Below, piece by piece: positions 13,843 through 15,863 of a stretch of DNA of 15,863 nt. The stretch is from an uncultured Collinsella sp. (GTDB lineage Bacteria; Actinomycetota; Coriobacteriia; Coriobacteriales; Coriobacteriaceae). Positions within the stretch are counted from its first letter, which is position 1. Every line of letters starts with the position of its first letter. Made by a program: the position numbers and the translations under genes. Below the pieces are notes generated by a model. That model searched no databases. It had not been told where the DNA came from and worked only from the letters and a program-made list of their open reading frames with translations. The DNA lies in the NCBI GenBank assembly GCA_900552735.1, contig USBA01000023.1, positions 1-15,863 on the forward strand, given 5' to 3'.

Positions 13843-13883
13843 GGCAGATTTTTAGGCTATGCCCGGAAATTTGCCTTTTTGTT
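13843..13883 (+). terminator. Rho-independent terminator of the hdeD-yaiI unit
   Basis: GGCAGATTT (13843-13851) pairs with AAATTTGCC (13867-13875), with one G-U pair, and is followed directly by TTTTTGTT. It begins 5 nt after the stop codon at 13838. Confidence 0.65.
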
Positions 13884-13922
13884 CTGACCGGTGTGAGCGC
13901 TCAGGATCCGTGGCTCAACAAA

Positions 13923-13998
13923 AAAACGGGCTTCAAAATGCCATGCGTCGCCGCATTGTGCAGGCGCCGGGCATGGCTATTTTGAAGCCCGTTTTGTT
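13923..13998 (-). terminator. Long bidirectional terminator between convergent units
   Basis: ACGGGCTTCAAAAT (13926-13939) is perfectly inverted in ATTTTGAAGCCCGT (13979-13992). The stem continues inward through GCCATGC (13940-13946) and GCATGGC (13971-13977) with a one-base bulge. On the minus strand the stem is followed by a run of T (from A13920-13926), a strong ending for the exporter gene. On the plus strand GTTTTGTT follows. Confidence 0.8.
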
Positions 13999-14006
13999 AG
14001 GCCTAC

Positions 14007-15095
14007 TTAGAGGCCGAAGGCGGATAGGACGAGTCCCCAGCCGGCGCCGATGACGTACATCATGACCAGGAACACGGCATTTTCGCGAGCGCTGCGGTTG
14101 GTGCGGAACAGGACCAGGTAGCCCACGCCGGCGGAAATGAGCGTGCCGGCGAGCATCGGTGCCAGTTGCAGCGCGCCTTCCAGATACAGCTGCGTAATGA
14201 CCACGCTCGCCGAGCAGTTGGGGATCAGGCCGACAAGCGCCGAACCCAGAACGGCGAGCGTCTCGTTGCCGCGCAGGAACTGCTCGATTGCGGACTCACC
14301 AAAGGTCTCGAGCACGGCGACCAGAATCAGCGTCACTAGGAAAATGAATACCGATACCTGCACGGTATGCGAGATGGCGCTGCGGATAATCGACAGGACG
14401 GGCGCACCTTCGTGTGAGTGAGAGTGACCATGGCCATGATGGTGTTCATGCTCGCCCTCATGACCGTGATCGTGGACATGTCCATGTTCGTGCTCGTCCT
14501 CGTCGTCATCACAACCGCAATGGTCGCGCTCGCACAGCTCATGGATGTGGTCGGCGCTCACGCCAGCCTCGGCCACCTCGTCGATGATGTCACCGCCGCT
14601 GTGATCGTCATGCGCGCAGTTAACATGTGCCGGATTGACAGCGGTTCCCAACACGGTACGGCGAATCGCCGCATGCGCGCGGGCGTTGCGACGCAGACCG
14701 CGAATGGCGGCATCCACGATAAAGCCCGTGACCAGCGCAATCAGCGCTTTCGAAGCCAAAAGCATCGCCATAGTCTGCACGGGAACCTGCTCGGCAAGTA
14801 GCAGCGGCAGCATCTCGTCGGAGGTCGAGAGAAACACCGCCACCAGGGTACCCAGCGTCACGACGCGACCGGCGTATAGCGTTGCCGCCATGGCCGAAAA
14901 GCCGCACTGCGGCACCATGCCCAGCAACGAGCCAACCACGGGGCCAGCGGCGCCGGCACGCTTGATGGCGCCGTTGACGCGATCGCCTGCCACATGCTCG
15001 AGCGTCTCGAGGACCAGATATGTCATCAACAAGAACGGCACCAGCGAGAGCGTGTCCTTGCCGGCGTCGAGCAGAATATCAATCAGCAAATCCAT
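14007..15095 (-). CDS. Putative 10TM heavy-metal/arsenic-type exporter (ArsP_2 family) with histidine-rich loop
   Basis: A 362-residue membrane protein of the putative 10TM heavy-metal exporter family (PF11449, ArsP_2), expected to export a metal or metalloid across the cytoplasmic membrane. It has two homologous halves, each with a hydrophobic stretch ending in L-E-T, then G-x-x-P-x-C: L27-V-L-E-T...G55-S-L-L-G-M-V-P-Q-C-G-F-S in the first, and L261-E-T-F...V288-G-L-I-P-N-C-S-A-S in the second. Between them (about 160-228) is a cytoplasmic-type loop dense in His, Asp, Glu and Cys (CAHDDH, CERDHCGCDDDEDEHEHGH, HEHHHGHGHSHSH), well suited to bind divalent metals. ATG 15095 follows GAAAGG. The upstream region has a repeated operator-like sequence. 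Substrate may be Mn, Zn, Ni or arsenical; the His-rich loop favours divalent cations. Confidence 0.82.
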   Translation of the reverse strand: MDLLIDILLDAGKDTLSLVPFLLMTYLVLETLEHVAGDRVNGAIKRAGAAGPVVGSLLGMVPQCGFSAMAATLYAGRVVTLGTLVAVFLSTSDEMLPLLLAEQVPVQTMAMLLASKALIALVTGFIVDAAIRGLRRNARAHAAIRRTVLGTAVNPAHVNCAHDDHSGGDIIDEVAEAGVSADHIHELCERDHCGCDDDEDEHEHGHVHDHGHEGEHEHHHGHGHSHSHEGAPVLSIIRSAISHTVQVSVFIFLVTLILVAVLETFGESAIEQFLRGNETLAVLGSALVGLIPNCSASVVITQLYLEGALQLAPMLAGTLISAGVGYLVLFRTNRSARENAVFLVMMYVIGAGWGLVLSAFGL

Positions 15096-15127
15096 GACGG
15101 ATGGAACCTTTCGTGTCTTTCGGCAGC

Positions 15128-15173
15128 ATTGTAAAAGTCCTAGCGTTCAACTAGGGTATTGTAATTGTCCTAG
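15128..15173. promoter_or_regulatory. Direct-repeat operator/promoter region of the metal exporter
   Basis: ATTGTAAAAGTCCTAG (15128-15143) and ATTGTAATTGTCCTAG (15158-15173) match at 14 of 16 positions and start exactly 30 bp apart, about three helical turns. Each contains, on the minus strand, a TACAAT -10-like hexamer next to CTAGGA. A further CTAGG stands between them (15151-15155), forming an inverted pair with CCTAG (15139-15143). Placed 32-78 bp upstream of the exporter ATG, this fits a metal-responsive repressor site, but the regulator is not in the window. Confidence 0.5.
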
Positions 15174-15267
15174 GCGCGATGCCAGTAGTTGCCCATGGTA
15201 AACTATCATCTCGCCATAACTCGACAAACCCGAGCCGCACGACGCGGCCCGTCCAAGGAGCAGTTAT

Positions 15268-15863
15268 ATGAACGTTTCGCAAGCACTCGAATACGAGCGC
15301 CAGCCGTTTATCCCCATGTTTATCTACGGCGACCACGGCGCCATGGAGTCCGAGCGCCAGAAAGGCGAAGAGGCCCTCAAGGTGCTCGAGACCGAATACT
15401 TTACCGCCGAGGACGACCCCGGCTTCGACTTTGCCACCGTGCGCGACCTGGCCGACCGCAACCGCGACCTGTGCGATCAGATTGGTGAGGCGCGTCTGCG
15501 CAACGTGACGCCCGCAACGCTTTCGCGCGGTCTGTCCGACGCCGACACCTGCGCCGCCATCGGCAAGATGCAAAAGCGCACCGCCGCGTCCGTCATGCGC
15601 GAGATCCGCGGCGACCGCGACGCACTCGGCGTGGCTTACGCTCGCAAGCCTATCCAGGGCACGGTGCTCGGCATCGACATCGAGACCACCGGCCGCGCAC
15701 CCGAGCGCGGCTATATCATCAACGTGGGCTGGGAGATCATGGAGCTCACCAGCGACGCCGTCCCGCACGACGCCGAGGCACACTACTGCGGTCTGCCCGA
15801 TATCTACCGCGGCGAGGATGTACCGCTGTCAAATATCCACCACATCACCTGGGACGACATCGA
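15268..15863 (+). CDS. DnaQ-like (DEDD) 3'-5' exonuclease domain protein, 3' end cut by window edge
   Basis: The visible 198 residues have a polar, mostly helical N-terminal region (1-130) without a family I can name, then G135-I-D137-I-E139-T-T-G at the start of an RNase T/DnaQ-type exonuclease domain. This is the ExoI motif, with Asp and Glu metal ligands, followed by Y149-I-I-N-V-G-W-E-I and later NIHHITWDDI, which resembles the segment before ExoII. The rest of the domain lies outside the window. Such enzymes remove nucleotides from DNA or RNA 3' ends. ATG 15268 has AAGGAG (15255-15260) 7 nt upstream. It is divergent from the metal exporter and shares the 172-bp upstream region. Whether it is a repair, RNA or polymerase-proofreading enzyme cannot be told from this part. 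Confidence 0.82.
   Translation, partial: MNVSQALEYERQPFIPMFIYGDHGAMESERQKGEEALKVLETEYFTAEDDPGFDFATVRDLADRNRDLCDQIGEARLRNVTPATLSRGLSDADTCAAIGKMQKRTAASVMREIRGDRDALGVAYARKPIQGTVLGIDIETTGRAPERGYIINVGWEIMELTSDAVPHDAEAHYCGLPDIYRGEDVPLSNIHHITWDDI

Noticed and set aside
1..15863. CRISPR arrays, tRNA or rRNA genes, prophage or transposase genes
   Set aside because: Reading through the window I found no regularly spaced repeat array, cloverleaf-like sequence, rRNA signature or transposase/integrase motif. Short or divergent cases could escape a reading by eye.

Overview
The window reads as chromosomal DNA of a high-GC Gram-positive anaerobe, most likely a gut actinobacterium of class Coriobacteriia, with Collinsella as my best guess. 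This rests on the strongly G/C-ending codons, the overall flavour of the proteins (SerC/SerA with a DUF1015 relative, HdeD, an ArsP_2-type exporter) and strong Shine-Dalgarno sites. I assigned it by recognition, not by a search. Most genes are housekeeping or stress genes, with two accessory islands.

Layout. 1-577 (-): 3'-truncated PPP-type metallophosphoesterase with a plausible promoter. 899-2500 (+): CPA1-type K+/H+ antiporter with a C-terminal RCK_C region, followed by a 73-bp near-perfect palindrome. 2616-2822 (-): a small unknown protein. 2938-5029 (+): the first accessory island, of visibly lower GC. It holds a MazG-like nucleotide pyrophosphohydrolase overlapping by 8 nt a GIY-YIG/DUF2075 (Schlafen group 3 type) helicase gene. 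That helicase gene is cut by one in-frame TGA at 4322-4324. 5171-7528 (+): serC and serA, the first two steps of serine synthesis from 3-phosphoglycerate, closed by a strong terminator.

7529-9720 is the second irregular region, between serA and a DUF1015-like gene; those families are often neighbours elsewhere. It holds an AT-rich 184-bp element with long imperfect inverted repeats, a minus-strand protein resembling AbiEi/DUF559 nuclease-like proteins, and a wrecked M20 peptidase gene. The peptidase lacks its middle, and its end is interrupted by about 147 bp of G and C homopolymers that look like an assembly or sequencing artefact.

9725-10411 (+) is a shortened DUF1015-like protein. 12490-10539 (-) is a likely operon of a nitroreductase-family protein and two tandem histidine phosphatases, with a REP-like hairpin between the first two genes. 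12753-13838 (+) is a coupled HdeD/DUF308 membrane protein and YaiI/YqxD protein, preceded by a leader with three small hairpins. 15095-14007 (-) is a 10TM-type heavy-metal exporter with a histidine-rich loop; its upstream region carries a 16-bp direct repeat that looks like an operator. 15268-15863 (+) starts a DnaQ-like exonuclease that runs off the window.

The best candidate for an undescribed system is the pyrophosphohydrolase plus GIY-YIG/DUF2075 helicase cassette, which could be an antiviral or nucleotide-stress module. Its function is inference only, and the copy here appears damaged. No CRISPR array, rRNA, tRNA or transposase gene was recognised.
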